The notes: generated by a model not told the origin, from the letters alone. Numbered from the stretch's first letter, positions 1-13,400 are shown. The stretch: 19,190 nucleotides of DNA from Amoebophrya sp. AT5.2 (GCA_005223375.1 RXOD01004686.1:1-19190); one strand, 5' to 3'. Numbers and translations: made by a program.

Positions 1-7
1 CCTGTCG

Positions 8-3000
8 ATGGCGGGCGTATTTCGCACTGTACTGGCCGTGACTTGGCCATCCACGCTACTCCACTGCGCCGACGCAGCAAGCCGCTCTCCCACTTCATCA
101 TCCGGAGGTGGTACGGCCGCTGAAACACAGTGGCGGCCGAAGCGCCCCCCGAGACTCGGCGAGCATAGCCCTCGCTTACTAAGCGAGGCTTATGTCGCGC
201 GGCCAGCTGCTACGACCACGAGTCCACTTTACAACGGCAACGAGAACAAGTCGTCCTCGTCAGCTGGAGCTGCAGTGGCTCCTGGTGTAGCTGCGGGTGC
301 GGCTGCTGCAGCTGCTCCATCAAGTGCGTCGTCGACCCCAGCAGCGGATTCACGTGCCGACGTCGCACCTGCTCGAGGACCTGCATGTTCGCCTGGGGGG
401 AAGACCTCCGACGGTGGCACTAACTGGGAGGAGGTCGCACACTGCGGGCTGAGAAACAGCAGAGGCGGAAAAGACCGACACGGACAGCAGTATCGTCGCC
501 CAGGCCTGATTCTGAGGGAAGGAAGTCAAGCTCAAGACGGCGCAGCCACGGATCCATGGGCACAGTATGACAAGAATAAAACCAGTGGTCACAGCACCAG
601 TGCTAGAGAAAGCAAGGAAGCGGGCGCCAGAAGTAATCTCGCCGCTGGAGGAGTCTCGCGATCAAGCCCTGCCGGAGCCGAACCGGGAGGGTGGAACGGG
701 ACAGAAGAACCAAAGGGACGATCCCACAGGAAGACAAGAGCAGGGCGCCAAGACCTCTCCGTCCTGTTGAGAGCGAGAGGTGGAAAAAGAGCGATGCCAT
801 GGGTTGCTGGCGACGTGTACAGTGTTGGCCATGGCGACACTAGAAGTACTGTCGGTGCTGCAGTCGCAGGTCCGCCACCAGCGGGCTTCACGCATAATCA
901 AGTGCCTTCCTGGGTAACCCGTCAAATGACGGGAGTGGCCGACGCAACGCGGCAACCCGAATCAATATCAATGCCAACGTTGGGGCTAACATCAAAAGCT
1001 AGCCCGCTTCTTCGCAGTGCAGCCGATGCGGACTCCAGATTACCAATGGACCAGGAAGAGGACCAAACAAGGGCATCTTCTGGAGACAGTTCGTGGAATG
1101 GCACAACAGCGGGGGCCGCGACGGCTGCAGTAGCGCCCTCAATCGTGAACCAGCAGCCGCCGGCACTGGCGGGACCAGACTTCCACGGGAGCTACGCCCA
1201 GCAACTGCAACAGCTGCAATCTTGGTTCGCCGCACCCTACCACATGATGGGCGGGAGCGTGGGAGTGGCTGCCGGGACACCGATGGCGAATGCGATGTAT
1301 GGCCATCAACTAATGCCTGGCACGCATGTCATGCACGGGCACGGCGGGTCTCCTCCTGCACCTGCTGGGGCTACCTATCATTTCGGCGCACCGCCACCGG
1401 GAGATCCGTACTACTACATGCACGCAACCGGGAGATACGTACGCTACAACACGCAATACCCTTACCCGGCGCCGGCGGCGCAGCAATTAGGAGCTGCTGC
1501 TCCTGCAGAGTTCGTTGCCGTTCCATTGCCACCTGGCCAGTCCCACCAGAGCCTACCAACAAGTCGGGAAGAAGTAGAAGGCCGCGGTAACGGCTACCAG
1601 CAAAAGCATCAAAAAGTAGACGTAGTGGTAGTAGAGCAGCAGCACGACGCACAATTGCAGGCCCATTCCTCGGGAGACAGAGAAGGGGAAGGCGAGCAGT
1701 TCCCACAACAAGGACAGGTTGCAAACGCAAGTGCTGCAGCAGGTCATTTTACGTCGCCGTTTCGCTCGTCCAATCCTGATGGTGTTGTTTATCAGTCGGA
1801 ACAGGAGCCGCCGCCAGCTTACTACCCGTCTTTTTCATCCTCGCTGCAGGACTTCAGCCGGCAAGCCTCGGAGGAACACCAGCAGCGGAATCTCATGAAC
1901 CAGACGGAGACGCGACCAGGACCACCGCAGCAACAGTATAGCCACGACGTTGTGTTACGCGACGTTCTGTCGCCTACGGGACGAAAAAATGCGACCGCGC
2001 TGCCGCTGGAACCGTCCCCGGAGCAGCCGCCGCAACTCGATTTCCTGATGGGGGTCGAACCTGCAGGACCGACCCGCAGTCCTGCAGGTAGTTCATCAGA
2101 AGGCAAGGTTCGACGTCCATCAGGAGGCGAGGTCGAGCCTCCTCTGAGCCAGGGATCCAGCGGCAGTCACTGCCGCTGGATCCGGCTCAGAGGACGATCC
2201 GGCTGTGCGATCAATTTCTCGATGACGTCATCCACCGCCGCGACAATGGGCGGAAGCAGCGAAATACACGCGGCGACGGTGAGCGACGGTGGAGGAAGCT
2301 GGGATGAAGGGGGTTCGGGATCGGCGCCGGAACAACAGGAACAATCGGTGCAACTGCCCCCGCAGGTGGAGGCCGTGGCCCAGGACTGCGTGAGTCTGCG
2401 CGACAGTAGTAGAGGAGAGAGTAGGGAAGATGCGCAACTACCGGCTCGCTTTTTCATGCCTCCTGAGGAAGGTGCGGCGGGGGAGTTGAACCGAGAGGAC
2501 GGGACGACAAGAACTGGTATTGGTGGAACAACGACTACAACTTTTGAGCCACCCCCAGACGTTGTATATGTACCTCCTCCTTCGGTTCTGCAAACCGTGA
2601 TGGACAGTTGGCTCGAAGAACTGGTGCGAGACCAAGAAGGCTCTCGCGGTCTCGTGAGCGACCAGGACAGCTCCAACGCGTCGTGGATGTCGGTGGGGGC
2701 GCAACAGCTACAGCAGGCGCGGGAGCGCGAAGAAGTGAACCTGGCTGGTGAAGCAGTGAACCCTGAGGACAGGGCCGTTTCGACTGTGGACGGCCAGCAG
2801 GCTGCGACCGCTGCACCGCCGGACCTCGCAAGCTATGTGCTCGGGACTGCGGGGAACCACCGTCAACAGGTGCCTATACCCCCCCGCGCATTCGATGCTT
2901 CCGGTAGCCCATATTGTTATTTGTCTGAGCCGCAGCTGTCCGCACGGCGAGAAGCAGCGCAATACAATTCTCCTCTCGCGACGGCGCCGCCGGTAGGTGG

Positions 3001-4498
3001 GGGCCCGAGAAGTGCGGCGGAAGCGGTCGTGCACGTCGACGATCCGTTTGCACTTGCAGCCGGTGCGGTGTCGCAGAGAAGTCGAGGTGAAGGTGGAGGC
3101 ACAACTGGAGGTTCCTCGTCCCCCGCCTCCGCGCTGCCGCACGAAACGCTGCCACGGGGAGGTAGCAGCTTTGGGAGCCAGGAACCTGCGCCGACACCCT
3201 CGGGAGCGGAAGGGGAGTCCGCATCAGCAGCTGCCGCCGGCGGAGGTGGAGGAATAGGAGACGAAATAGACGCCCAAAAGTCTTCTGCTGCGGCGGAGGC
3301 CGTCGATGTTTCATCCCCCCGGCGCCGGTGCGGCGCTATTTTGTCTCGCCCTCTCACGGACGAGGACTCTCTGGCGATGACCGCAAAAATCGCGGATCTG
3401 CACGCACAGGCGCAGAGGGAGACCCAGTTGTCTCTTCAGGAATATGCAAGGGCCGTCGCCATCGAGGGTGGTGGTGATGGAAGTGGAAATACTGAAACTG
3501 ACGATGGGCGGCAGCTCTACGTTTGGCAGGATGATCCCCCTGCACCATCTGCGCCGCGGCGACTTCTTGGGCCCCCTCCGCTACCTCCAGCGCAGGCTCC
3601 TGCCCCGTTGCCACCGTGCCCTCGCATTGATGCTTCCGCATCAGCGTCCGCCTCCGCAGCAGCTGCTCCCCCGCCCACACAAACACAATCGCCGCCGCAG
3701 CTTCTGTTGGATCGTTTCGGAGCTCTGGCGGACCAGATGAGCGATGCCGATGCTAATGCAATGACGCCGTTTCATAAACGCACGACGTATCAGGACTCCG
3801 AGTACGATGAGGACCAGTACGAAATGGGGGAGGGGTTGGGGTGGGGGTCGGCGCCGGGGCGGGCAGACCACGACGAGCAGCAAGGCGACAATAGTCTCCT
3901 AACTGAGACAGAGTTTGACCTAGCAGCGGACGAAGGGCGCCACCGCCGAAGGACGCAGAGCTTGCCGCCGGATCTAAGGCTGTTTCGCGCGGGAGCAAAA
4001 ACCAGCGAAGAATCGGACGAATCAGAACAGCAAGAAAATCAAGGAACCCCAGATGTTGAAGATGGATCTTCATCCGGCCCACCTCCTGGTGCACCACCAG
4101 GGCCGTCATCTCGACGACCCCCCCCGCAAGACGATCGTCCTGATCGTGGGACTCATGAAGGAGCTCAGGAGGGCGAAGCTTGTCGGGGTCAACCGCAACC
4201 CCGCCTTTCGCAACGGGCGCGCACTAGCTCGGGTGGTCTGGCTGCTGGGGCCGTTAGCACCAGCGCCGCCGCGACCAGTACACATGGATGGGGGACTGCC
4301 TCTGCAGCGCCCTGGCGACGAGGCGGAGAACGATGCTCTTGGAGTGACTGCCACAATTACGACTACGGGCAGCAGGATGTTGGCGTCCAGGGCGCTGCGA
4401 GCAAGAACAAGTCCTCGTGGTGGTCATGGGCGGACGCATCTCAGTGGGCAGACGCATCCTGGTCCGGCGCATGGGGGGATCAGCGGAGTGGCTGGAGT
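8..4498 (+). CDS. Exon 1: long low-complexity region with prion-like and Trp-rich segments
   Basis: The frame runs open from the window edge; the ATG at 8 is only the first Met available. Its N-terminus (MAGVFRTVLAVTWPSTLL, then a CADAAS-like site) resembles a signal peptide or a chance hydrophobic run. Nearly all 1,497 codons are low-complexity: Ala/Ser/Gly runs (residues about 85-125), a Met/Tyr/Gln/Pro/His-rich stretch (about 395-515), Thr/Pro runs, and Ser-Ala repeats near 3630-3670. More ordinary helical pieces occur at about 2580-2740 (SVLQTVMDSWLEELVRDQ), 3350-3470 and 3700-3830. I recognise no catalytic or RNA-binding domain. The frame stops at 4502-4504, but the donor GTATGA at 4499 allows continuation into a Trp/Ser-rich exon 2 start. 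If that splice is wrong, this is a separate gene ending at 4504. Confidence 0.55.
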
Positions 4499-7400
4499 GT
4501 ATGAAGATTCCTGCTCACCGATATTTCTGCGTACTGCGATCAGAGAGCTGTCAGTAAAAAAGATCCCATCTCACCATGGGGACGTGGTACACAGGGCGAG
4601 GAGGTGGCGGTAGAAGAAGACAGCTGTATCTAGCACTAGGAGGGAGTGGGATCATCTCGTCTACTGACCAGAGAGTGACACATCCATGAGCAGAGTCTCC
4701 CCGGCCGTGGTCTCTATTTTTCGGCCGCGCCTCCTGGCTGCGGACCGCTGTTGGAGCAGCACACATCCACATGCGCATGCCACCTGCAAAGTGTCTGCGT
4801 CGCCCTGCTGTACCTCTACATGTTGTAGTACAACTCTAAGCCTAATAAATTAAGAAAGTAGCTGCTCTTCCTCTTCCAACAGTTGTACGCAGTGGAAAAC
4901 TCCATTATAGACGAGTAGTTGGTGGGGCGGTACCTCAGCTGCCACTGGGACTGGCGCCACAGTTGCAGACGGAGTTGCCTGGGACGAGGCAGAACCAGAA
5001 GCAGATTCGCCGGATTTTCTTGGAGCAGCAACGAAAGGAGGCGTGCTCGACGCTGACGACGGGACGCTCGCTGAGCTGACTGCCAAGCAGCTTCATTTAC
5101 AGGACCACGAAACCCTCTCCGAAGCTCCCAGCACTTGCCCGTCCACGGGGGTCGCGGTTGCGGCGCGGGCGCAGGCGGCCGCATCCAAAAAGCGGGAGCA
5201 GGAGAAGGCAAGGATCAAGCGCCGCCAGCAAGACAAAATCAACACCGAAATTGCCAAACGGAAGAAAATGAATGTGCCGTTCGACGATATGCTGAAGCAG
5301 CTTGACCTCCTCGCCAGCGGTGCTGGAGGAGCGGGAGCGCCTTCTGCAGTGATTGAAGATGTTCCTGGTCGTGCACCAGAACTACTGCAGGGCGGGGAGA
5401 ATTCTTGCAATTCGTCTCCGGCGCCGTCGGCGGAGCCGGAGGGCGAGCCGGAGGTTATGGTCATGACCGCAGCTGACCACACTTCCGAGGAACAGCCTGC
5501 GCCGATTCCGAAGAAAGGCAGTCGAGGGGGCGGCGAGGCCAAGCTGCTCGCGAAAATGCAGAAGCACATGGAGAAAATGGGGAAGGAGCGCGAGACCCTG
5601 CGGCCGCAGGCGGAACTCAATATTGAGGACGAAGTTCTTGTTGTTAAAAACGCTGGCGAAGTCAGAAACGCGAACGCTGTCGCCGACGACGAGGCAGAGG
5701 AAGCCGCAAGTGGTCCTGGTGTTGGAATCGCGGCTCCCGGGGGGGGCCAGGACGCTGCCCTGGGGGACGCAGCACAAGAAACGGCGCTCGCTGACCGGCT
5801 CGCGAGTTTGACGGTATCGATCGCCGATGCGAAGGAACCCCTGCGGGGGCAAGTAGAAGCGGAAAACGACGATGCAGAAGGGAAAGCTGTGCGAGAGGCA
5901 AGCGCTGCCGCGAAGACGATCGTCGAGGAAGCGGTCACGAGAGCCCAGGAAGCAGCGTCGCGGCTGACGAGAGCCCAGGAAGCGGTGACAAAAGCCCAGG
6001 AAGCCCTGAGTCGCGGCGCGGGGGAGGGCGGTGGACAGGAGGTGGATGCGGGGATTGCACGACCCGGCGCCGCTGCGCTGGAAGTCGACGAGGAGCCCGA
6101 CGTAGCATCTCCCACATCAGCCGCGGGAACGAATGCAAATAAAAGTGCCGCCGCTAAGGCTAAGCGGCGCGCAAAAAAGCGAGAACGGGAGCGGGAGGCG
6201 AAAAGAGCGGGCCAGAATGAAGAACCGGCAATGAAAGAGGAGCTGCTCCATGGACATGATGGACTCCAGATGAAAGAGAACAAAGCCAAAGAAGCGGTTC
6301 CCTCTTCTGGCGCTGCAGCATCTTCCCCTTCGGCTCCACCTGCTCATGTCCTCGGTATCACGCCACCTTCGGAGGCCGAAAAAGCTCTGGCGAGTGCCGC
6401 GGCTTCGGTCGGGGGCATAACGCTCGGCCCGCAACCGATCATCCTGGGTCCGAAGCCCCCGGCGGCACCGCGGGTTCTTCCGTCTCCCGCAGCTCCAGCA
6501 GAAGCAGCAGCTGCACGCCGCGACATAAACACTGCCACGTCAACGATCACGAACACAAGCAAACCGAAGCCGAAGCCCAAGCCGCCCTCCGCCGAGCGGC
6601 TCGCGGCACTGCGGCAGCTGCTGATTCACCGACGCAAGACCGAGATGGGGTACCTGCAGCGGCTGGAGATTCGCAGAAACGAGCTTCTGCACGAGCTCTC
6701 CGGGCAGGTTGTGAAGTCCGCGAGTCTGATCCAGCAGACCGCAGAAGGCGGTAGAGGACAAGTGGAGAGTCAAGAAACGCAGAAGGACCCTCTCGCGTCC
6801 ACCCTGCGGCAGTTGGTGCCGAGCGCGGCACCACCTGCCCATCAACCACCCGCTCCCTACCCGCTAGTCCATGAAATCTTGCTTCCCTCCTCTCCCCTCG
6901 CAGATCAGGACCGCGGCACTCCTGGGTCGCTTGGAGGGTCGCCTCGGAACAATTATCGGGACGCTTCCGAAACGTCGAGCCTGACCTCGGGGACGCGCGA
7001 ATTCATCAATCTGATGTCGCAAGAGGGTCCCGATTTGCCGCTCGACGTGTTTGCCGCTATGACCAAAAAATTCGTCTGCGAAACCCAAGGTTCCTCGTGT
7101 GCCAGCTCCGAGTGGAGTGCGAGCAAGAGTGCGAACGGGTCTTCGGGCACCGCCAGCACGGAACTGCGTGATAGCTCGGGGAATCTTGTTGTTCCTGTAG
7201 CTGCTGCAACGAAAATAACGATGGGTCCAGCTAGTACACCGACCGCCTGCGCCTCCGGTCAAGGGCAACACGACGATCATGAGTGCAGCGTACCTCCACG
7301 ACCTCCAAACGAAGAACCAGACGTCGTTGGCCCGTTGCTCGGTCCGCTGATTCCGGTCGAGGACGCCCAGGAAGTCGTGGGAATGCACATGGAGCCTCCG

Positions 7401-10400
7401 CTGCCTGCTGTGCTGGGATCATCTCGTCCTGAAGAAGAATTTTCCCAAAAACCTCAAGTAGAACCACAAACTCCGCTCTGCGTGATCAATCTCGGTGAGC
7501 ATGGGGGCCAGATGGAGTTGACGCTGCCGCGCCCCGACCTGGACGACGAAATGGATGTCACGACGTAGAAGCCCATCAAAATTGCAGCCGGGCGGTGAGT
7601 ACTAGGTCAGGATCCCCTGCTCCCTCGGCCCCGCCGCCTACGATCAATACTGCACCAACGTCGGAATCCGAAGGAGGTTCCCCAAGTCGCGTCAGAAAAG
7701 GCCGCTTCTGGGTTACTGTCAGTCCGGCAGAAAAGCCGGAGCCTTCGCCTCCCCCCCGCGCCGCCGCCGCCGGTCATCTTCAGGAGAAAATACTAAACGA
7801 AGGAGCCGCCCAACAAGATCAAGAGCCCCAAGAACACGAGACCGAAACCGCGAAGCTCCTGGCGTCCGCGCGTGCGGCGAAGGCGGGGCTGAGGGAGTTC
7901 CACTCGTTGTATTCGGAGATGCGGGCTTTGACGCAGCAGTCGGCGGCGGTCAACGAGATTTCGAAGGAGATGCACAGCACTCTGATGCAGCTCTACAGCG
8001 AGCTCGCGGATCTGTCCACGAAGATTGAGGAAAAGAAAAACTTTGCGGACGAGCTGAAATTACGACTTGAGTTCTTTCTGCGGCACGTGAAGACGGACGC
8101 GGAGCTGTCGTTTGTGCGCGCCGAGATGAACAAGAAGATCCAGGCGGACTACTACGAACGAAGGCTGGGCTGGGACCGAGTGCCGCAAACCAGCGTCGGA
8201 TACGCTTTCCGAGTGCGGGAAGAGGGCGGGCCGCGAGGGGAGAGTAGTAGTGCTGGTCGTTTCGCGGTCAGAAGTGCGTCGAAGGTGAAGGAGCAAATGC
8301 AGAAGCTGCAGGAAAACTCGCCGCTTGTTACTGGAAGCGCGAGAACGGCGGCGGGCATAGACGCTTCTGCGCTCGGACCACATGCCCTAGTCGACATGCA
8401 GGAAGGAGAATTATCGCCTGACTTTTCGTCGAGTAGTGCGTCGCCAAATGCGGGTGGGGGCACTACGGATGGCGCGGAAGCGGACCCGAGCTCGCCGGAG
8501 TCGAGAGAAGCACAGGCGATGCGGGAATTCACCGGCAAACGACCAGCGTTTTCGACGAAGCGAGCGAACCCGGTGGGGGCTGCATTTGCAGCTTCTAAAT
8601 CGGAGGACGGCAAAAAGGATCAGGTTGAGGTTCCGGAGGGCACTGGTGAGTTCCCGCACTTCGAGGAGGAACGTCCGGAGTGGTTCACTGCTGAGGACTA
8701 CGTCGAGACGGCGGAGGATGTAGCCTTGTACCAAGGGCTTCTGGAGGTCCTTCCCGACGAGCTGTTTTTCTGCTCCGACTGGACGAGCGTGCTCGCGTTG
8801 TTCCTCGCAGATACGGTGCCGGCGGAAGAAGGCGACCAGGTCGCGCTGGGGCATAAATTTTTCTCAGATAATCCTCGTGCAGATGTTGGTTTTGGGGCGG
8901 ACGCGGCGGAGCAAGAGCATAATAAACACGATGAGGAAAACGAAAAACCTAAAAAACAAAATGCTGGAGGAGAGCCAACAGTCCTGAAGCATCGGCCTCG
9001 CACTAGTACACCAACCCTTGTAATTCCCCCGGTCCGGCTGCGCGAGCGCCTAAAAGTTCTCCTCCCCGAGTACGAGCATTGGTCGGTAGGAGTGAAGGAC
9101 GTTTTCATGCGCAAGCTTGGCTTCTCGTGGGAGGCGGTGGAGGACGAGAACGCGCGAATAATTTCCCGGCGGTTAGAGCACGACCAGCAACAGCATCAGC
9201 AAGCGGCAGTCCGGAGAGAAGTGGCGCAGGAATCGCAAAAATCGAACAGCCGAATCGATGAGCAGGAGGAAGCTCCTCGTCCTGCGAAAGACAGCTCCGA
9301 GCTGAAGGAGCTGCAGGACAGGATCGAGTCTCTACAGGCACGACGCAAAGAGTTCAACGCGCAGGCGCACATCCTGGAAGGGCAAGTGGACCTGATGCGG
9401 GACGCTGTGGCGACCGGGAATGCAGCGGCGTTCGACTTAAAGGTGCTCGGAGTTACGCGGGACCCTGCTGGTGCCTGGCCGCCGGCAAAAGAGGCGCTGG
9501 CGCAAGCGCTCGGCCTGTCGCCCGTTTCATCGGATGATGTGTCTGTGGATTTGGCGGAGGAGGGCCCGGCGGGCCCGGGACAAGAAGAACGACAAGATCC
9601 TCAGGAAGTTGTGAGCAGGCGATTAGGGCATAGTGCGAGTGGAACTGGAAGTGGGAGTGCAACGCCCTCCTCCACTGTGTACCACACCCCAATCGCAGTA
9701 TCGCGCCAGCCCTCGGAACAGGCAGTCTTTCGGCCAGGAGCAGGAGAAGCAGTAGAAGGAGGCACTCCATTTGGCACACCAGACGCAACTACCGGTTCAT
9801 CCGCAACGAGCCAATCCGAGGTCGTGACCCCCGAAAAGAGGGCTCTCAGCTGCGCCAGCATCCAGGAACTCGAAAAGGCCACTGATGAGGCACTCAGCGA
9901 GTTCGGATCGGCCACGGAATCCGCGGCAGACGACCTCCTCCTCTTCTCCAAGGAGCTGCGGCTGCAGTGGGAAAGAGAGCAGCTGCAAAACGTGTGGAAT
10001 TTCCAATCCGGGGGAGAACCGCAGGAGATGGAGGCCATGCACGACATGCTGCGCAAGCTAGAAGACTTCGTGCTTTCCGTTAAATCCAACGCGGAGACGA
10101 TTGTCCACGAAAACAGGGTGCTTCTGACAAGGGAGCGGATAGCGGGACTGCGCGCGAAGCTGGGCTGTCTTAAGGGCGGGATGCAGCCATGGCAAGATCT
10201 GGTCAGCAGGCTGGAGGTGCCGGGCGACGATGATGCAGCGGAGGGGGGTTTTTCTACAGCAGCAGCAGCTGCAGGAGGTGTTGCAGACGCTGCAGCCATT
10301 CTCTCGAGCCCCGGCGTCCTTCGCACCACGAGTCTTCTCCACGGAGCCGCCGGAGACCCACAGGCAGGGGCCAGCAGTAGTTCTTCCTTGGGCGCCGTCG

Positions 10401-13400
10401 CGAGCAGCGCCGCGCAGGCGGAATACGGTGCGAGAACGTCCGCAGCGGGACTTCACTTTGAAGACCCGAACTACGGCCGCGCCTTCGCCCAGGTCTTCGG
10501 TTCGGTAGACTCCGCTGATTCGAGTTCGAGTCCGACCGGTGGCGAAGGCAGCTTCAGCAGCGGGAGTCCTGCTACGGGCAGCGAACTTGGCGCTTCGGCG
10601 AAGACTGATAAGGCCAAGGTTAACAGCATGCGTGGCTTGCTAACAACCGCGGGACCTCGGATGCCGAGTCACCCTTTCGCCCACCCGAAGGAGTTCGAGC
10701 ACTTTCTTCCCCAGCGCATTCTGGCTGGCGGCGACGATTTCGTCGCATTTTTGTTCGAGTTCGTCCTGCATCCGAGGGTATACCGACTGGACTACGACGC
10801 GAGTCTCCCCACCGAAGTCGTCTCCGCGGCTCAAGCCGAACAGCGTTGCAAGGGCGCCTTTCCCCCCGGTCTGTACGAGAACGAGTTAGAGGACGCGCCC
10901 ATCACGTGCTCCCACGAGGCCTTCTACGAGGAATTCGAGGAGCTGAAAAGATCAGCTTGGCAGGAAGATTCTCAGGCTCCTCTGTCCGTGCCGAACGAAG
11001 AAAGTCGAATGGCGAGCAGCTCGGCGGCTGGGCACGTGGAAAAGAAGCTGCAAGAGAAGATTCGGGTGCTGGAATTCGAAAAGAGTTTCGGAATGAAGTG
11101 TCCTCCAGGATGCGTACCCCAGTCGTACCAAGCAGAACGAGAGAAACAGGAACATCAAGCAGTGTGGGCGCAGGCGGCGCGACACTCGTTCATACGGGCG
11201 AAGCTGGAGCTCTTTCTCAATTTTTTCGTGAACGGAGAGAAGTCCTCGTCGCAAACAAGAACACGTCGACGGGATGAACAAGTTGTAGGAGAGTTGCATC
11301 AACCTGCTGTGTCCTCTTCGGCGGCCATTCCCGTGGCACTGGTGGATTCGCTCCGCAAGCAGCTTCATGAAAACGACAAGCCGGCGGGCTTCGAGCTCGA
11401 GTTACCCTCCAGGGCGGCGCGCGGCGGCGCCGCGAGTTTCGAGGCGTTCTTACGGAACCGGCTGTTTCTGAACCGGGAGAGCGCGACAATGCAAGAACAG
11501 GAAGCCCTGAACGCGCCGGGCGTCGTGGGCCGTGGCGGGCTGTTGCTGTTTGCGACGATCGCGCGAAACATGTTCTTTTCCTTCTCCGGGTTCGCGGAAC
11601 TGGCAGAGGAGAAACTAGCCGAGGAGGAAAAATTAGCCGAGGAGGAAAAAGTCACTGCAGGTGCAGACCCAGTCACGGAAATTGCGAAAAAGAACGCAGA
11701 CGCCGCAGGACTCGTCGTCACAGAGGTTGCCAGAATGAACGCGAAAGTTCTCCAGGAGCTACAACATCGCAACGACCAGCTGAAAAAGGAGAACAAAGAG
11801 CTGCACGAAAAGCGAAAATCCACCGACGCAGCGATATCTTCAATCCTCGCGAGTAATCATCCCACTCACGCCGGAGCGACAGAGAGAGCCACACACGAAA
11901 ACAAGTCGTCAGCAGTTGTAGAAAGGAACCAATCGCTGCTCGATGCGACGCAATCCGTGATTGAGCAGGCCCACCACGCAGCGATGGAACAGCTGAAGGG
12001 GAAAAATGGGAATGTCGATGAGGACAGACAGCTGAAAGTGCAACAAGTGCAGGACAAGTTGCTGCACGACGTTCAGGCGCAGCTGCGTGCTAATCGTGGC
12101 GTTGGGGGAACAGGCTGCGGAAGCTCCAGAACAGAAAGAGCAACGGCGTCGGTGGGGGCCGCGCACCAGGGCGACACAAGAGCGCCAACCGCAACCGCTG
12201 GCGGTGGGACCTTTCAGTCGCAGGACCAGTTGTTGAGCTCACGGTCGCCCTCGCCCCCGATCGACGCCGAGGCCTCGGAGGCGCACCTCGCAGCGCTGCG
12301 TACCATTGCGGACAACAATCGTTTCTGGCTGCCGTCGCGGTTCGGCTTCTACAAGACCGCGGAACTGCACGCGGACCTGCCGCAGCACAACGGGGCCGCG
12401 GTAGTAGCGGCGCAGCAGTTTTCCGAGATCCGCATCCTGTTCGACAAACGCGCGAAAGTTTTGAGCGTGGACAGAGTCCTGGACGAGAAGCAGGCGGAGA
12501 AAATGAAACGCATGTCGGCGCTGGATCTGAACACGCTGCACGGGATCGTGGTGCCCTTTTTGGACGAAGTCCACCTGCAGAAGCGGAAACGGCAGGCGCA
12601 GGAGATCGGGACCGGAATTGGAAAAATGGCACTGCAGCAAATGCTGGGGCCTGCTCAACAAGGTGGTCAACAACGGAGTCAGGCAGGACGAGGAGCAGGA
12701 GCAGGACACCCAGGTGGATGGAGTTCGGCCCCGATGAGCCGCCAGGTGACGCCGAGCACCGTTGCTACTGCTACTGCGGCTTCTCTTGGACTCTCGGCTG
12801 CGCAGCTCTCCGCCGCCTCGTTATCCCAGCTCGCAGCTCTGAGCAGTCGGACACCTCCGTGGAGTCGGCAGACGTCGCCGGGCGACGCGTCAGTGCAGCG
12901 TGCGAGCCCTGCTCCGGTACCGGGCGTGACTGTGTTGGGGTTGTTGAAGCACAAGACAGCCGAAGCTGCGGCCGGCGCGCAAGCGAAGCAAGCGCCTCCA
13001 CGACCTGCTCCAGCCTCTGTAAAGAGCCTCCCGGCAAGTCGAAAAGGCAGCAAGGAATCCGCCACATCACATCAACTCCGCAAGGGCAGTAAGGACTCCG
13101 TGGCCTCGGCTGCCTCGTCAACAACGCCCCAGCAGCAACTGCAAGTCCAGGCCCAGCAGCAACTGCTCACCCTCGGCAGTCTCGATGAGCAGCAAAGGCA
13201 GCAGGTAGCCCGCATGCCAAGGATTCGGCGCGTACTCGCCGTCCCGCCCCGCATGTTTGTGGGCGCGGCCCCGCTGCCCCAGAACCAGAAGTACCAACTG
13301 GCAGCTGCTGCAATGGAAGGCTACCAAAGCTGGGTGCAACGGCTCGACTTGTCGTTTGTGAGCGACCGCATCGGAGGGGTGAGTTTCCCGTGGACGCCGA

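Noticed and set aside
1093..1590. Plus-strand +1 frame of 165 codons within exon 1
   Set aside because: Cys/Arg/Thr-rich with no protein-like pattern; the main frame carries the coherent prion-like composition.
5093..6289. Long minus-strand open frame (398 codons)
   Set aside because: Ser/Ala/Phe-rich composition complementary to Ala/Glu/Lys/Arg-rich exon 2; no domain recognised.
7595..7597. GTG start codon for exon 3 (likewise 5043 and 16245)
   Set aside because: The frames extend upstream of these GTGs and no ribosome-binding site precedes them; the setting is eukaryotic, so they are not initiation sites.
7850..8190. Resemblance to the COG3/Sec34 N-terminal helix pattern
   Set aside because: The local spacing of V..K...H..L...L...I...FF fits COG3, but none of the downstream COG3 blocks follow.
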